A DNA stretch of 64,000 nt. It comes from Rhodovulum steppense. GTDB taxonomy: Bacteria > Pseudomonadota > Alphaproteobacteria > Rhodobacterales > Rhodobacteraceae. Below are positions 16,257-29,585 of this stretch, one piece after another. The position numbers and the translations under genes were made by a program. The notes beneath the pieces were generated by a model. That model did no database searches. It saw only the letters and a program-made list of their open reading frames with translations, and had not been told where the DNA came from. The stretch covers positions 1-64,000 of the forward strand of contig NZ_SLVM01000014.1 in the NCBI RefSeq assembly GCF_004339675.1, written 5' to 3'. How positions within the stretch are numbered: the stretch's first letter is position 1; the number at the start of each line of letters is the position of its first letter.

Positions 16257-16285
16257 TTGCCCCGCGTCCCTCCCCGGCCTATAGC
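16257..16285 (+). promoter_or_regulatory. Predicted sigma-70 promoter of fumC
   Basis: TTGCCC (16257-16262), 17 bases, TATAGC (16280-16285), about 30 bases ahead of the fumC start, which itself has a GGAGGA ribosome binding site. Confidence 0.5.
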
Positions 16286-16315
16286 CTGTCGGCAACGACA
16301 GACCGGAGGACAGCG

Positions 16316-17709
<1,394 letters not shown>

Positions 17710-17710
<1 letters not shown>

Positions 17711-17892
17711 TGGCGGGCGGCGTCGTCAACCTGCGCGCGGCCCGCAAGGCGCGCGAGCGTGCCGAGAAACGCGCAAAGGGCGACGAGAACGCCGCGAAAT
17801 TCGGCCGCACCAAGGCCCAGAAGGCGCGCGAGGCCGCCGAAGCCACCCGCGCCCGTGCCACGCTCGACGCCCATCGCCGCGAGGACGAATGA
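17710..17892 (+). CDS. DUF4169 small basic protein
   Basis: A 60-aa, highly charged protein (MAGGVVNLRAARKARERAEK and so on). It is almost entirely Ala, Arg, Lys and Glu with a heptad-like helical pattern, and matches the DUF4169 family. Its start overlaps the fumC stop (TGATG) and its end overlaps the next gene by four bases, so it is co-translated with both. The function is unknown; a nucleic-acid-binding or ribosome-associated helix is possible from composition only. Confidence 0.75.
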
Positions 17893-18104
17893 ACGGCAGG
17901 CCGGTCAAACGCTCGCTCACACTCAAGGGGCACCGCACCAGTGTCTCACTGGAAGATGCGTTCTGGGCGGCCTTTCGCGAGATCGCGACCGAGAAGGGCG
18001 TGCCGATCAACGCGCTGGCCGCCGAGATCGACGCGGATCGGGATATGGAAACCGGTCTTGCCTCGGCAATCCGGGTCTATGTGCTGAACCATTATCGCGG
18101 GTAG
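17889..18104 (+). CDS. Ribbon-helix-helix domain protein
   Basis: A 71-aa protein of the RHH_4-like type. A beta-strand (RSLTLKGHRTSVSLE) is followed by two helices (DAFWAAFREIATEKGVPINALAAEIDADR, quoted as two parts here: DAFWAAFREIATEKG and VPINALAAEIDADR). It probably binds DNA as a dimer, but without a partner toxin gene it is not a toxin-antitoxin antidote. ATGA overlap couples it to the DUF4169 gene. It is the last intact gene before the insertion-sequence pocket. Confidence 0.75.
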   Translation: MNGRPVKRSLTLKGHRTSVSLEDAFWAAFREIATEKGVPINALAAEIDADRDMETGLASAIRVYVLNHYRG

Positions 18105-18422
18105 CTCCCCGATCACGGGCGCCGAAGCCCGGCAACCGGCGTCCACTCCCTGTGGAACGGCGTCCATGTTTGGATGCGCCCTGCGCTGCAAGGATTTTCT
18201 GACCTTCTGAGCATGTGATCGGGCGCGGTCATGTTTCAGGCCTCTCAGGTGCGGCCGTGACATGCCGCGGGCCGGTATGGTGATGCGCGGACCGGGGTCC
18301 AGATCAAAATTGCGAGCCCGGGCGCGTTGGACGCCACTGGTTTTCCCGTTCCGGATCTTGTCGATCATTTGCCCATGCTGGTCGTCGTCCTCCTCACATC
18401 GCCGACACTCCGGCGGCCGCGG

Positions 18423-19482
18423 TCAGCAGACCGCGCCGACCGGATCCCGGTAGTCCTCGTTGCGCGAGAGCATGGCTCGGACCATCCGGGCCATCTTGTT
18501 GGCCAGGGCGATCGCGACCAGCATGCGCGGTTTCCGGACCAGCATGCGGGAGAGCCACGACCCGGGCGCCCCCATCGCGGCCCCTCCAATGCACCACGGA
18601 CATCGCCCCCACGATCAGCAGGCGCCGGAGTTGCCAATGGTTGCGCCACTGGTCCGAGCGACCATTGGCGACGCGTTGGCCCATCCTGGATGTGCGGCCG
18701 AGCTTCTGCTTGCCGCCGCTGGAATGTTGCCGGGGAACGAGCCCGAGCCAGGCCGAGAAATCGCGCGCCCGGCGGAATTCCCGAATGTCGGACGCGAAGG
18801 TGGCGATCGCCATGGCACAGACCGGACCGATCCCCGGCATCGTCTGAAGTCTGCGCGCGACATCGCTTTCCTTCGCGGCGGCCGCGATGCGCCCGTCCAG
18901 CTTGTCGATTTCGTCGCTGAGTCCGGCGATCCGGTGGAGGTAGAGCCGCCCCAGGTCCCGGACCAGATCGGGAAGGCCTTCTTCTTCGAGGCGCGTGGCG
19001 AGACGGTCGATATTGCCGATGCCCCTGGCCAGGACGATGCCATGCCCGGCAAGATGGCCGCGGAGTGCATTGATCAACTGGGTGCGCTGTCCGACGGGCA
19101 GATCGCGGGTGCGGAAAAGCATCGCCCGCGCCTGTTGTCCGGCTGTCTTCACAGCCACGCTGCGCATCGTCGGGCGCAGGGCCGCCTCGGCGACGGCTTC
19201 CGCATCGGCCGCATCGTTCTTCTGCCGCTTCACGAACGGCTTCAAATGGACCGGCGGGATGAGCCGGACGTCATGCCCGTGCCCGGCCAACTCCCGGCCC
19301 CAGTAATGCGCGGTGCCGCAGGCCTCCATCGCCACGACGCACCGAGGCAGGGCCGCCTGGAACCTCGGGAACTGCGGGCGTGACAATTTCTTGCGGAACA
19401 GCACCCGCCCGTCCGCCGCAGCGCCGTGAACCCGAAAGACCTGCTTTGCCAGGGCAACGCCGACGATGCCAACCTCATTCAT
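18423..19482 (-). pseudogene. IS110-family DEDD transposase, inactivated by several lesions
   Basis: The N-terminal DEDD domain begins MNEVGIVGVALAKQVFRVHG. The first catalytic Asp of the family (GxDLAK) is Ala10 here (codon GCC). Glu53 (MEACGTAHYW), Asp90 and Asp93 (KNDAADA) remain. The C-terminal domain has LQTMPGIGPVCAMAIATFA and SAWLGLVPRQHSSGGK. After MGQR an unusual insertion of about 14 codons (VANGRSDQWRNHWQ) precedes LRRLLIVGAM. Near 18585 the frame shifts by one: the family-like tail RKPRMLVAIALANKMARMV and DYRDPVGAVC is in another frame and stops at 18423. The frame of the N-terminal part runs on to 18394. Confidence 0.85.
18633..18669. repeat. 9-bp inverted repeat inside the IS110 pseudogene
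   Basis: GCCAATGGT (18633-18641) and ACCATTGGC (18661-18669) flank 19 bases. The hairpin coincides with the extra 14 codons absent from typical IS110 transposases, so it may mark a small insertion. Confidence 0.6.
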
Positions 19483-19570
19483 GGATGCCTCCCCTTTCTA
19501 TGGCGACTTCAGAATCACCATCCGGGCACATCGCAATGCCGTCGGGCGGGGGCATCCACCCCATCAAAAT

Positions 19571-19765
19571 TGACCCCCCGGCCTACTGCCGCTTTCGTGG
19601 ACATCAGGTTGAGTTCGCATAGCTCGGTCCTCGAACGCCATGGGGCTTAGGCAGCCCGGCTTGGAATGGCGTCGCTTCGGATTGTAGAAGCGCTCGATGT
19701 CGGCGAACACATCGGCGCGGGCGGCATCGCGGGTGCGGTAGACCTTGCGCGCGGTCCGTTCGGGA
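19571..19765 (-). mobile_element. IS3-family remnant: C-terminal OrfB and right terminus
   Basis: The minus strand reads ERTARKVYRTRDAARADVF and then ADIERFYNPKRRHSKPGCLS, typical of the C-terminus of IS3 OrfB transposases (the second part contains the last catalytic-domain stretch). The terminus resembles GGCCGGGGGGTCA ending at 19571. The frame runs on to a stop at 19564. Nothing of the N-terminal catalytic part is present, so this is a fragment. It lies directly next to the IS110 5' flank. Confidence 0.7.
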
Positions 19766-20009
19766 CCTGCACCGGTTTCGTTCCGGTCTTTTGAGCGCGA
19801 TACTCGCCATCAAGGAGACCGGATAAGCATGCCTTGAGTGGTCTCTGTTCAGGCGTGGTTTACCACGGGCGTCGATTCACGGCGCTCCTCCTCGGTTTCC
19901 ACATGCCCGGCCAGTCAGCGTCAGGATTTCGTCAAGAAGTTGCCGAAATTCTGGGGCCTGATCGAAAAACCGCGAACCCAAGATTACAGCCGAAGGGAGA
20001 GATGCCGCC
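19766..20009. other. Non-coding stretch between IS3 remnant and membrane-protein gene
   Basis: I see no gene, clear promoter or terminator here. Short open frames on both strands lack ribosome binding sites and family resemblance. The last bases supply the GAAGGGAGAG ribosome binding site of the gene at 20010. Confidence 0.5.
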
Positions 20010-20549
20010 ATGTCTGGCAAAATGCCCCTCGTGAAGACGGCCTCGTGCCGCGCGCTTACCACCGCACGGATGCTGGTGGCCACCTACTTCATTGCTCATG
20101 CCACCGGTTTCATCGTCGTGACCGACGACGTCGATCTAGTGCCTCGTGCCGGAACCGCGACCGTCGTCTCATGGGCCACCATGACCATCGTCTGGCTGAC
20201 CGGCGTTGCACTTTTCATTGGCCGGATCATCCGTCCTGCGGCGGTGATCCTTGCGCTTTACACACTCTGCGCGGCGCTCGTATCTCACTCGGGACTGTTC
20301 GCCAAACCCATCGTACGCCACACGCTCTGGGTCGAGGTCGTGATGGTCGGCGCACTGGCGATGATCGCGCTCACCGCGAAACTTCAGTCTTGCCGCAGCG
20401 AAGGACTCCGCAAAGCAGCCGATGACAATGATGACGAATCGTCCCGCTCGCGCCTGGAACTGGCAGCCACCCGCGCCGCCTTGGCAGAAATCCAGGCAAG
20501 CGACCAAAGAATCTCCTACCCGCCCGCGCTGATGCGCCGTTCGGCATAA
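20010..20549 (+). CDS. Hypothetical membrane protein, about four helices
   Basis: A 179-aa protein with hydrophobic segments around residues 20-38, 50-70, 76-92 and 105-122, followed by a charged tail (KAADDNDDESSRSRLELAATR) likely to be cytoplasmic and helical. I do not recognise the family with certainty; the layout is loosely DoxX-like. GAAGGGAGAGATGCCGCC precedes the start. It lies directly beside the IS pocket, and its composition looks less GC-extreme than its neighbours, so it may be accessory. Confidence 0.6.
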   Translation: MSGKMPLVKTASCRALTTARMLVATYFIAHATGFIVVTDDVDLVPRAGTATVVSWATMTIVWLTGVALFIGRIIRPAAVILALYTLCAALVSHSGLFAKPIVRHTLWVEVVMVGALAMIALTAKLQSCRSEGLRKAADDNDDESSRSRLELAATRAALAEIQASDQRISYPPALMRRSA

Positions 20550-20590
20550 GCCCCCTTTCCTCGGACGACGCGCGCCGCTAGAGCGGGGCC

Positions 20591-21931
20591 ATGACAGACT
20601 ACCTTCACATCATTGGCGGCGGCATGGCCGGAGCCGAGGCCGCCTGGCAGGCCGCGCAGGCCGGGCTTGACGTGGTGATCCACGAGATGCGCCCGCAGAC
20701 CGGCACCTTTGCCCACCGCACCGACCGGCTGGCCGAGATGGTGTGTTCCAACTCGTTCCGCTCGGACGATGACGAACAGAACGCCGTGGGCCTTCTGCAT
20801 TGGGAAATGCGCGCGGCGGGCGGGCTGATCATGGCGATGGCCGACGACAACCGCCTGCCCGCGGGCGGCGCACTGGCCGTGGACCGCGACCGCTTTGCCG
20901 AGGCGGTGACCGCGCAGCTTCTGGACCATCCGAAGATCGCCGTTGAACGCACTGAAATCACGTCACTACCCGTTGATGGCCACTGGATCGTCGCGACGGG
21001 TCCGCTGACCTCGGACGCGCTGGGACAGGCGATCCGCGCCGAAACCGGCGCCGAGGCGCTGGCCTTTTTCGACGCCATCGCGCCCATCGTGCATGCCGAC
21101 AGCGTGGACCTGACCCGGGCATGGTTCCAGTCGCGCTATGACAAGGGCGAGACCGAGGAAGAGCGCACCGCCTACCTGAACTGCCCAATGGATCGCGACC
21201 AGTACGAGGCCTTCATCGACGCGCTGCTCGCCGCCGAAAAGACCGAGTTCCACGAGGGCGAGACCGCAGGCTATTTCGACGGCTGCCTGCCGATCGAGGT
21301 GATGGCCGAGCGCGGGCGCGAAACGCTGCGCCACGGGCCGATGAAGCCGGTGGGGCTGACCAACCCGCATGCCCCGGAGATCAAGCCCCATGCGGTGGTG
21401 CAACTGCGCCGCGACAATGCGCTGGGCACGCTCTACAATATCGTCGGCTTCCAGACCAAGATGAAATACGGCGCGCAAACATATGTTTTCAGGATGATTC
21501 CCGGGCTTGAAAACGCCATGTTCGCGCGCCTTGGCGGGATCCACCGCAACACCTTCCTCAACGCGCCCATGCTGCTTGACGCCGAATTGCGGCTGAAATC
21601 GCGCCCCCATATCCGCTTTGCCGGGCAGATCACCGGGGTCGAGGGCTATGTGGAATCGGCCGCGATGGGCCTTTTGGCGGGTCGCCTAGCCGCGGCGGAA
21701 CTCATGGGCCGCAGCCTGCCGCCCGTGCCCGCGACCACCGCCACCGGCGCGCTGGTCGCCCATATCACCGGCGGCGCGGATGCCCGGACCTTTCAGCCGA
21801 TGAACGTCAATTTCGGCCTGTTCCCGCCGGTCGAGGGGCTCAGGGCCGGGCGCCGCGGCCGGCGCGACCGCTACAAGGCCTATACCGACCGCGCCAAGGC
21901 CGACTGGACAGCCTGGCTTGCCCATGGCTGA
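20591..21931 (+). CDS. trmFO: tRNA (uracil-54-C5) methyltransferase, folate/FAD-dependent
   Basis: A 446-aa flavoprotein that makes ribothymidine at position 54 of tRNA, using methylene-tetrahydrofolate and FADH2. The N-terminal FAD motif is [20 protein letters not shown]. Family blocks [45 protein letters not shown] and NVNFGLFPP are all visible. The C-terminal end overlaps the start of gluQRS by eight bases, a tRNA-modification pairing. Confidence 0.94.
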   Translation: MTDYLHIIGGGMAGAEAAWQAAQAGLDVVIHEMRPQTGTFAHRTDRLAEMVCSNSFRSDDDEQNAVGLLHWEMRAAGGLIMAMADDNRLPAGGALAVDRDRFAEAVTAQLLDHPKIAVERTEITSLPVDGHWIVATGPLTSDALGQAIRAETGAEALAFFDAIAPIVHADSVDLTRAWFQSRYDKGETEEERTAYLNCPMDRDQYEAFIDALLAAEKTEFHEGETAGYFDGCLPIEVMAERGRETLRHGPMKPVGLTNPHAPEIKPHAVVQLRRDNALGTLYNIVGFQTKMKYGAQTYVFRMIPGLENAMFARLGGIHRNTFLNAPMLLDAELRLKSRPHIRFAGQITGVEGYVESAAMGLLAGRLAAAELMGRSLPPVPATTATGALVAHITGGADARTFQPMNVNFGLFPPVEGLRAGRRGRRDRYKAYTDRAKADWTAWLAHG

Positions 21932-22769
21932 GGCGCGCACCCGCTTCGCGCCCTCGCCCACCGGGCCCCTGCATCTTGGCCACGCTTTTTCCGCGCTGAC
22001 CGCCTTTGACCGCGCCCGCGCCGCGGGCGGCACCATGCTGCTCAGGATCGAGGATATCGACAGCACCCGCTGCCGCCCGGAATGGGAGGCGCTGATCTTC
22101 GACGATCTCGCCTGGCTCGGCATCGACTGGCCGCGCCCGGTCCTGCGCCAGTCCGCCCGCCTGCCCGCCCATGCCGCCGCGCTCGACCGGCTGGCCGCGA
22201 TGGGGTTGACCTATCCCTGCCGCTGCCGCCGCGGCGATATCCGTGCGGCCCTTTCGGCCCCGCACGCGCCGGTCCTGGGCCCCGACGGGCCGGTCTATCC
22301 CGGCACCTGCCGCACCCGCCCGATGGATCAGGCCGGTCCCGATGACGCGATCCGGCTGAACATGCAGGCAGCCCTTGCCCGGCTGGACGCTCTCCCGGCC
22401 TTCACCGAAACCGGGCCGTCCCATGCCGGGCGCCACGCGCTGGTGCGCGATGCGCTGATCGAAACGGTTGGCGACGTGGTTCTGGCCCGGCGCGATATCG
22501 GCACCTCCTATCACCTCGCCGTGGTGGTGGATGACGCCTTCCAGCAGGTCAGCGAGGTCGTGCGCGGCGAAGACCTGTTCGAGGCCACGCCGATTCACGT
22601 TCTGCTCCAGTGCCTTCTGGGCCTGCCCTCGCCAAGCTACCACCATCACCGCCTGATCCTGGACGAGGCGGGCAAGCGGCTGGCCAAGCGCGACGACGCG
22701 CGCGCGCTGGCGCGCTACCGCGCCGACGGCGCAACGCCCGAGGACATCCGCCGCCTTGTCGAGCTCTGA
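21924..22769 (+). CDS. gluQ: Glutamyl-Q tRNA(Asp) synthetase
   Basis: A 281-aa truncated GluRS paralogue that attaches glutamate to queuosine 34 of tRNA(Asp). The HIGH-type motif is in [20 protein letters not shown], the KMSKS equivalent is LAKRDDAR, and zinc-ligand cysteines lie in [11 protein letters not shown] and CRTRP. There is no anticodon-binding domain, as expected. ATG at 21924 is used; a TTG two codons earlier is less likely. The queA gene for queuosine synthesis is also in this window (48471-49559), on the other strand. Confidence 0.9.
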   Translation: MAEARTRFAPSPTGPLHLGHAFSALTAFDRARAAGGTMLLRIEDIDSTRCRPEWEALIFDDLAWLGIDWPRPVLRQSARLPAHAAALDRLAAMGLTYPCRCRRGDIRAALSAPHAPVLGPDGPVYPGTCRTRPMDQAGPDDAIRLNMQAALARLDALPAFTETGPSHAGRHALVRDALIETVGDVVLARRDIGTSYHLAVVVDDAFQQVSEVVRGEDLFEATPIHVLLQCLLGLPSPSYHHHRLILDEAGKRLAKRDDARALARYRADGATPEDIRRLVEL

Positions 22770-22780
22770 CGCGCCCGCTG

Positions 22781-22806
22781 CTTCTTCTTGGCACAAATAC
22801 CCATGG
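22781..22806 (+). repeat. Short intergenic repeat, copy 1, at the gluQ/hisI convergent junction
   Basis: CTTCTTCTTGGCACAAATAC followed by CCATGG. It shares 21 of its first 22 bases with the minus strand of 30776-30800. It starts 12 bases after the gluQ stop and ends five bases before the hisI stop. Confidence 0.65.
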
Positions 22807-22810
22807 CGCC

Positions 22811-23170
22811 TCAGCCTGCCACGGGCGCCATGATCTCCACTTCCTCGCCGTCGCGGATCGCGGTGTAGAAACAGCTTCGCCGGTTGGTGTGACAGGCCGG
22901 ACCCTCCTGCTCGACCAGCAGCAACAGGCAGTCGCGGTCGCAATCCACGCGCATCTCGATCAGCCGCTGGACATGGCCGCTGCTCTCGCCCTTGACCCAG
23001 AAGGCCTGCCGCGAGCGCGACCAATAGGTGACGCGCCCGCTGTCCAGCGTGCGGGCAACCGCGTCGGCGTTCATCCAGGCCATCATCAGCACCGCCCCGC
23101 CCGTATCCTGGGCAATCGCCGGGATCAGGCCCGCCGCATCGAATTTCAGGCTTGCAGGATCGAAGGCCAT
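22811..23170 (-). CDS. hisI: Phosphoribosyl-AMP cyclohydrolase
   Basis: A 119-aa monofunctional enzyme for the third step of histidine synthesis, opening the adenine ring of phosphoribosyl-AMP. The fold motif VLMMAWMNADAVARTLDSGR, the RSRQAFWVKGESSGH block, the metal-binding CDRDC and the zinc cysteine segment CHTNRRSCFY are all present. It converges with gluQ and is divergent from the scaffold-like gene at 23238. Confidence 0.93.
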   Translation of the reverse strand: MAFDPASLKFDAAGLIPAIAQDTGGAVLMMAWMNADAVARTLDSGRVTYWSRSRQAFWVKGESSGHVQRLIEMRVDCDRDCLLLLVEQEGPACHTNRRSCFYTAIRDGEEVEIMAPVAG

Positions 23171-23237
23171 GGCCGAACTCCTTTGAAAACGCGCGCGCCG
23201 GGGTTATCTATGCGCGATGCGGGCAGAAGGGAACGCC

Positions 23238-23690
23238 ATGACCGCCGAGACCGATCTCGTCAAGCTCTACTCCCAGCGCATCCTGGCGCTGGCGGCCGAC
23301 ATCCCGCATCTGGGTCGGCTGGAGGCGCCGATGGCCAGCGCGCGCAAGCGCTCCCCGCTTTGTGGCTCGACGGTCAGCGTGGATCTGGACATCGCGAACG
23401 GGCGGATCACGCGCTTTGGCCAAGACGTCAAGGCCTGCGCATTGGGTCAGGCCGCGGCGGCGGTCGTCGGGGCCGCCATCCTCGGGCGCAGCCGGGACGA
23501 GGTGCAGCGTGCGCGCGACCAGCTCAAGGCGATGCTCAAGGAAAACGGCCCGCCGCCCGAACCGCCCTTCGAGGGGCTGGAGGTGCTGGCCCCCGCGCGC
23601 GAATATCGCAATCGCCACGCCTCGATCCTGCTGGCGCTGGAGGCGACGCTGGAAGCGTTTGACGCCGCCGAAGCCGCGGCCTGCGCCTGA
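23238..23690 (+). CDS. NifU/IscU-like scaffold-fold protein lacking the full cysteine set
   Basis: A 150-aa protein of the iron-sulfur scaffold fold. Cys42 (PLCGSTVSVDL) and Cys67 (VKACALGQAAAAV) align with the first two scaffold cysteines. The third position, normally in HCS, is HAS here (Ala128), and the first motif is CGS instead of CGD. Cluster assembly as in IscU is therefore doubtful, and another role should be considered. The start at 23238 follows GAAGGGAACGCC; an upstream in-frame ATG at 23217 is less likely. It is divergent from hisI. Confidence 0.72.
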   Translation: MTAETDLVKLYSQRILALAADIPHLGRLEAPMASARKRSPLCGSTVSVDLDIANGRITRFGQDVKACALGQAAAAVVGAAILGRSRDEVQRARDQLKAMLKENGPPPEPPFEGLEVLAPAREYRNRHASILLALEATLEAFDAAEAAACA

Positions 23691-23698
23691 TCCGTCAC

Positions 23699-23734
23699 AA
23701 AAAAACCGCCGCGCTCCGGTGCGGGAGGCGGCGG
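23699..23734 (-). terminator. Intrinsic terminator of the 40-aa gene
   Basis: On the minus strand a stem CCGCCGC/GCGGCGG with an inner CTCC/GGAG extension is followed by seven T. It lies about 80 bases past the stop of the small membrane-peptide gene and is the clearest Rho-independent terminator in the window. Confidence 0.85.
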
Positions 23735-23816
23735 CAAGGTATGCGTCCGTGCAGAGAGAGGCAGGCTCCCGGCCCCTTGGGGAAAGGCGCAGGCACAGAC
23801 AGCGGGCAGTGAACCG

Positions 23817-23939
23817 TCAGTAAAGCGCGGGCAGGTGCAGCCCCGCGAACAAGGCCACCATCAGCGCGGCGGCGCCAATCGCATCCTGCCAGAGGGTGGC
23901 GCGGCTGCGCTCAAGGGTGGCGAGCAGTTCGGTCAGCAT
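23817..23939 (-). CDS. 40-aa single-helix membrane peptide
   Basis: The product begins MLTELLATLERSRATLWQDA and continues with a hydrophobic helix (IGAAALMVALFAGLHLPALY). An ideal GGAGG ribosome binding site lies eight bases upstream and an intrinsic terminator follows, so this is a genuine small gene. It resembles short unnamed proteins that I recall from other Rhodobacterales. Its orientation is towards hisI and opposite to the scaffold-like gene. A role at the inner membrane is all that can be inferred. Confidence 0.72.
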   Translation of the reverse strand: MLTELLATLERSRATLWQDAIGAAALMVALFAGLHLPALY

Positions 23940-24047
23940 CGGGGCAACCTCCTGTCGGATAACTTGTTGCCCATTTGTTCTCATACTTTCGGTTGTGCGT
24001 AAAGAACTTTTTAAGAACTTTCCAGAACAGACCGGAACGAAACGCCC

Positions 24048-28285
<4,238 letters not shown>

Positions 28286-28341
28286 TCAGTGATAGGGGCG
28301 CCGCGGCGGGATTTCCAGCGGCCGCCTGGGCCGCCCGGCTG

Positions 28342-29061
28342 TCATGCGCCCAAGGCGATCGACCTTGGCAACTCGCCGCGCACGGGTTCGGGATCGCGCA
28401 GCACATAGCCCCGGCCCCAGACCGTCTCGATATAGGTCTCGCCGCCGGTGGCCTGGGCAAGCTTCTTGCGCAGCTTGCAGATGAAGACGTCGATGATCTT
28501 GAGTTCGGGCTCGTCCATGCCGCCGTAAAGATGGTTCAGGAACATCTCCTTGGTCAGCGTCGTGCCCTTCCTCAGCGACAGAAGTTCCAGCATCTGATAT
28601 TCCTTGCCGGTCAGATGCACGGGCTTTCCCTCGACATCGACCGTTTTGGCATCGAGGTTAACCTCGATGCGTCCGGTGCGGATGACCGACTGGGCGTGCC
28701 CCTTGGACCGGCGGATGATCGCGTGGATGCGCGCGACCAGTTCCTCGCGGTGGAACGGCTTTGTCATGTAATCGTCAGCGCCGAAGCCGAATCCCTTGAT
28801 CTTGTTCTCGGTATCGGACGCGCCCGACAGGATCAGGATCGGCGTATCGATCCGCGCAAGACGAAGCTGGCGCAACACTTCATGCCCGTTCATGTCCGGC
28901 AGGTTCAGATCGAGCAGGATCAGGTCATAATCGTAGAGTTTCGCAAGGTCGATACCTTCTTCGCCCAGATCGGTCGTGTAGACGTTCAGGTTGGCATGGG
29001 TCAGCATCAGCTCGATGCTTTTGGCCGTAGTCGGGTCGTCTTCCACCAGAAGCACGCGCAT
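28342..29061 (-). CDS. ctrA: Cell-cycle response regulator CtrA
   Basis: A 239-aa OmpR/PhoB-type regulator. The receiver domain has the acidic pocket EDD (residues 7-9) and phosphoacceptor Asp51 in [11 protein letters not shown]. The winged-helix DNA-binding domain ends [35 protein letters not shown] and the [11 protein letters not shown] linker match CtrA. In this order it controls motility, the gene transfer agent and cell-cycle genes rather than being strictly essential. The upstream gap holds AT-rich TTAA half-sites, suggesting autoregulation. sciP lies directly upstream on the same strand. Confidence 0.95.
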   Translation of the reverse strand: MRVLLVEDDPTTAKSIELMLTHANLNVYTTDLGEEGIDLAKLYDYDLILLDLNLPDMNGHEVLRQLRLARIDTPILILSGASDTENKIKGFGFGADDYMTKPFHREELVARIHAIIRRSKGHAQSVIRTGRIEVNLDAKTVDVEGKPVHLTGKEYQMLELLSLRKGTTLTKEMFLNHLYGGMDEPELKIIDVFICKLRKKLAQATGGETYIETVWGRGYVLRDPEPVRGELPRSIALGA

Positions 29062-29110
29062 GGCTGGGCTCTCCGCTAAGTCGTCTTACGTTTGCAAACC
29101 CTGACGAAAA

Positions 29111-29174
29111 ATGGTTAACTTCATCTTACCTTAAGGTTGATGGTAACATTTACAATTTAAGGTTGTCCAGTTAA
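29111..29174 (-). promoter_or_regulatory. ctrA control region with CtrA-like TTAA half-sites
   Basis: The gap is markedly AT-rich. On the minus strand it contains TTAACCAT (29118-29111), the near match GTTACCAT (29147-29140), and further TTAA at 29131-29134, 29157-29160 and 29171-29174. TTAACCAT is the CtrA half-site described in alphaproteobacteria. Spacings are not the perfect seven-base Caulobacter arrangement. A promoter is expected here but its elements are not clear. Confidence 0.6.
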
Positions 29175-29181
29175 TTTCGCG

Positions 29182-29460
29182 TCAGGGTTGTCTGAACTCC
29201 TTCAGCGCCGTGACCTTCAGCCCCCGCAACCCATGCTCGCGCACCGCGGTTCGCCAGCCGTCGAGTTCCTCTTCGGACAGCCCGTAGCGGTCCAGCGCCT
29301 CGGCCTCGGAGATAAGCCCGGCTGCAACAGCCTTGACCACGGCGGCCTTGCGGCTGGCAACCCACCGGCGCGTGTCCACCGGCGGCAGGTCGGCCCGCGT
29401 CATGGTCGTCCCATCGGGCAGCGTGACGGTTCGCGGCCCATCGATGCGTTTCAGAAACAT
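29182..29460 (-). CDS. sciP: SciP-like CtrA inhibitory protein (DUF1153)
   Basis: A 92-aa helix-turn-helix protein starting MFLKRIDGPRTVTLPDGTTM and containing TRRWVASRKAAVVKAVAAGL and RYGLSEEELDGWRTAV, which match DUF1153. Caulobacter SciP binds CtrA and blocks transcription of its targets. A GTG two codons upstream (29466) is an alternative start, with GAGGG just before it. It lies 120 bases upstream of ctrA on the same strand, so a joint or nested transcript is likely. Confidence 0.88.
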   Translation of the reverse strand: MFLKRIDGPRTVTLPDGTTMTRADLPPVDTRRWVASRKAAVVKAVAAGLISEAEALDRYGLSEEELDGWRTAVREHGLRGLKVTALKEFRQP

Positions 29461-29529
29461 CGGCACTCGTCCCTCTTGAGGATGAACCGAAACTGGCCCC
29501 GCATGCTTAAGAGGGGATGAAACGGAGGG

Positions 29530-29557
29530 TTGAGAGTATCTCGCATTTTCCTATATT
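29530..29557 (+). promoter_or_regulatory. Predicted sigma-70 promoter of mnmA
   Basis: TTGAGA (29530-29535), 16 bases, TATATT (29552-29557). It lies in the divergent gap with sciP, about 28 bases before the mnmA start. Confidence 0.55.
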
Positions 29558-29585
29558 CTCACGAATGTTCCCCAGGAGTGCTCCC

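Larger units (their letters stand above)
18250..19565 (-). mobile_element. IS110-family insertion sequence, decayed
   Basis: The element covers the IS110-type transposase pseudogene plus its flanks. The upstream flank contains GCCCGACGGCATTGCGATGT before the start. The downstream flank runs past 18250 and includes GGCCCGCGGCATGTCA, both resembling noncoding ends of alphaproteobacterial IS110 elements. IS110 elements have no terminal inverted repeats, so the outer ends are estimates. It abuts an IS3 remnant at 19571, suggesting nested insertions. The stretch 18105-18250 has no gene that I can support. Confidence 0.6.

Noticed and set aside
17889-18104. Antitoxin of a toxin-antitoxin pair
   Set aside because: No toxin-like gene is adjacent; both neighbours are housekeeping or IS sequences.
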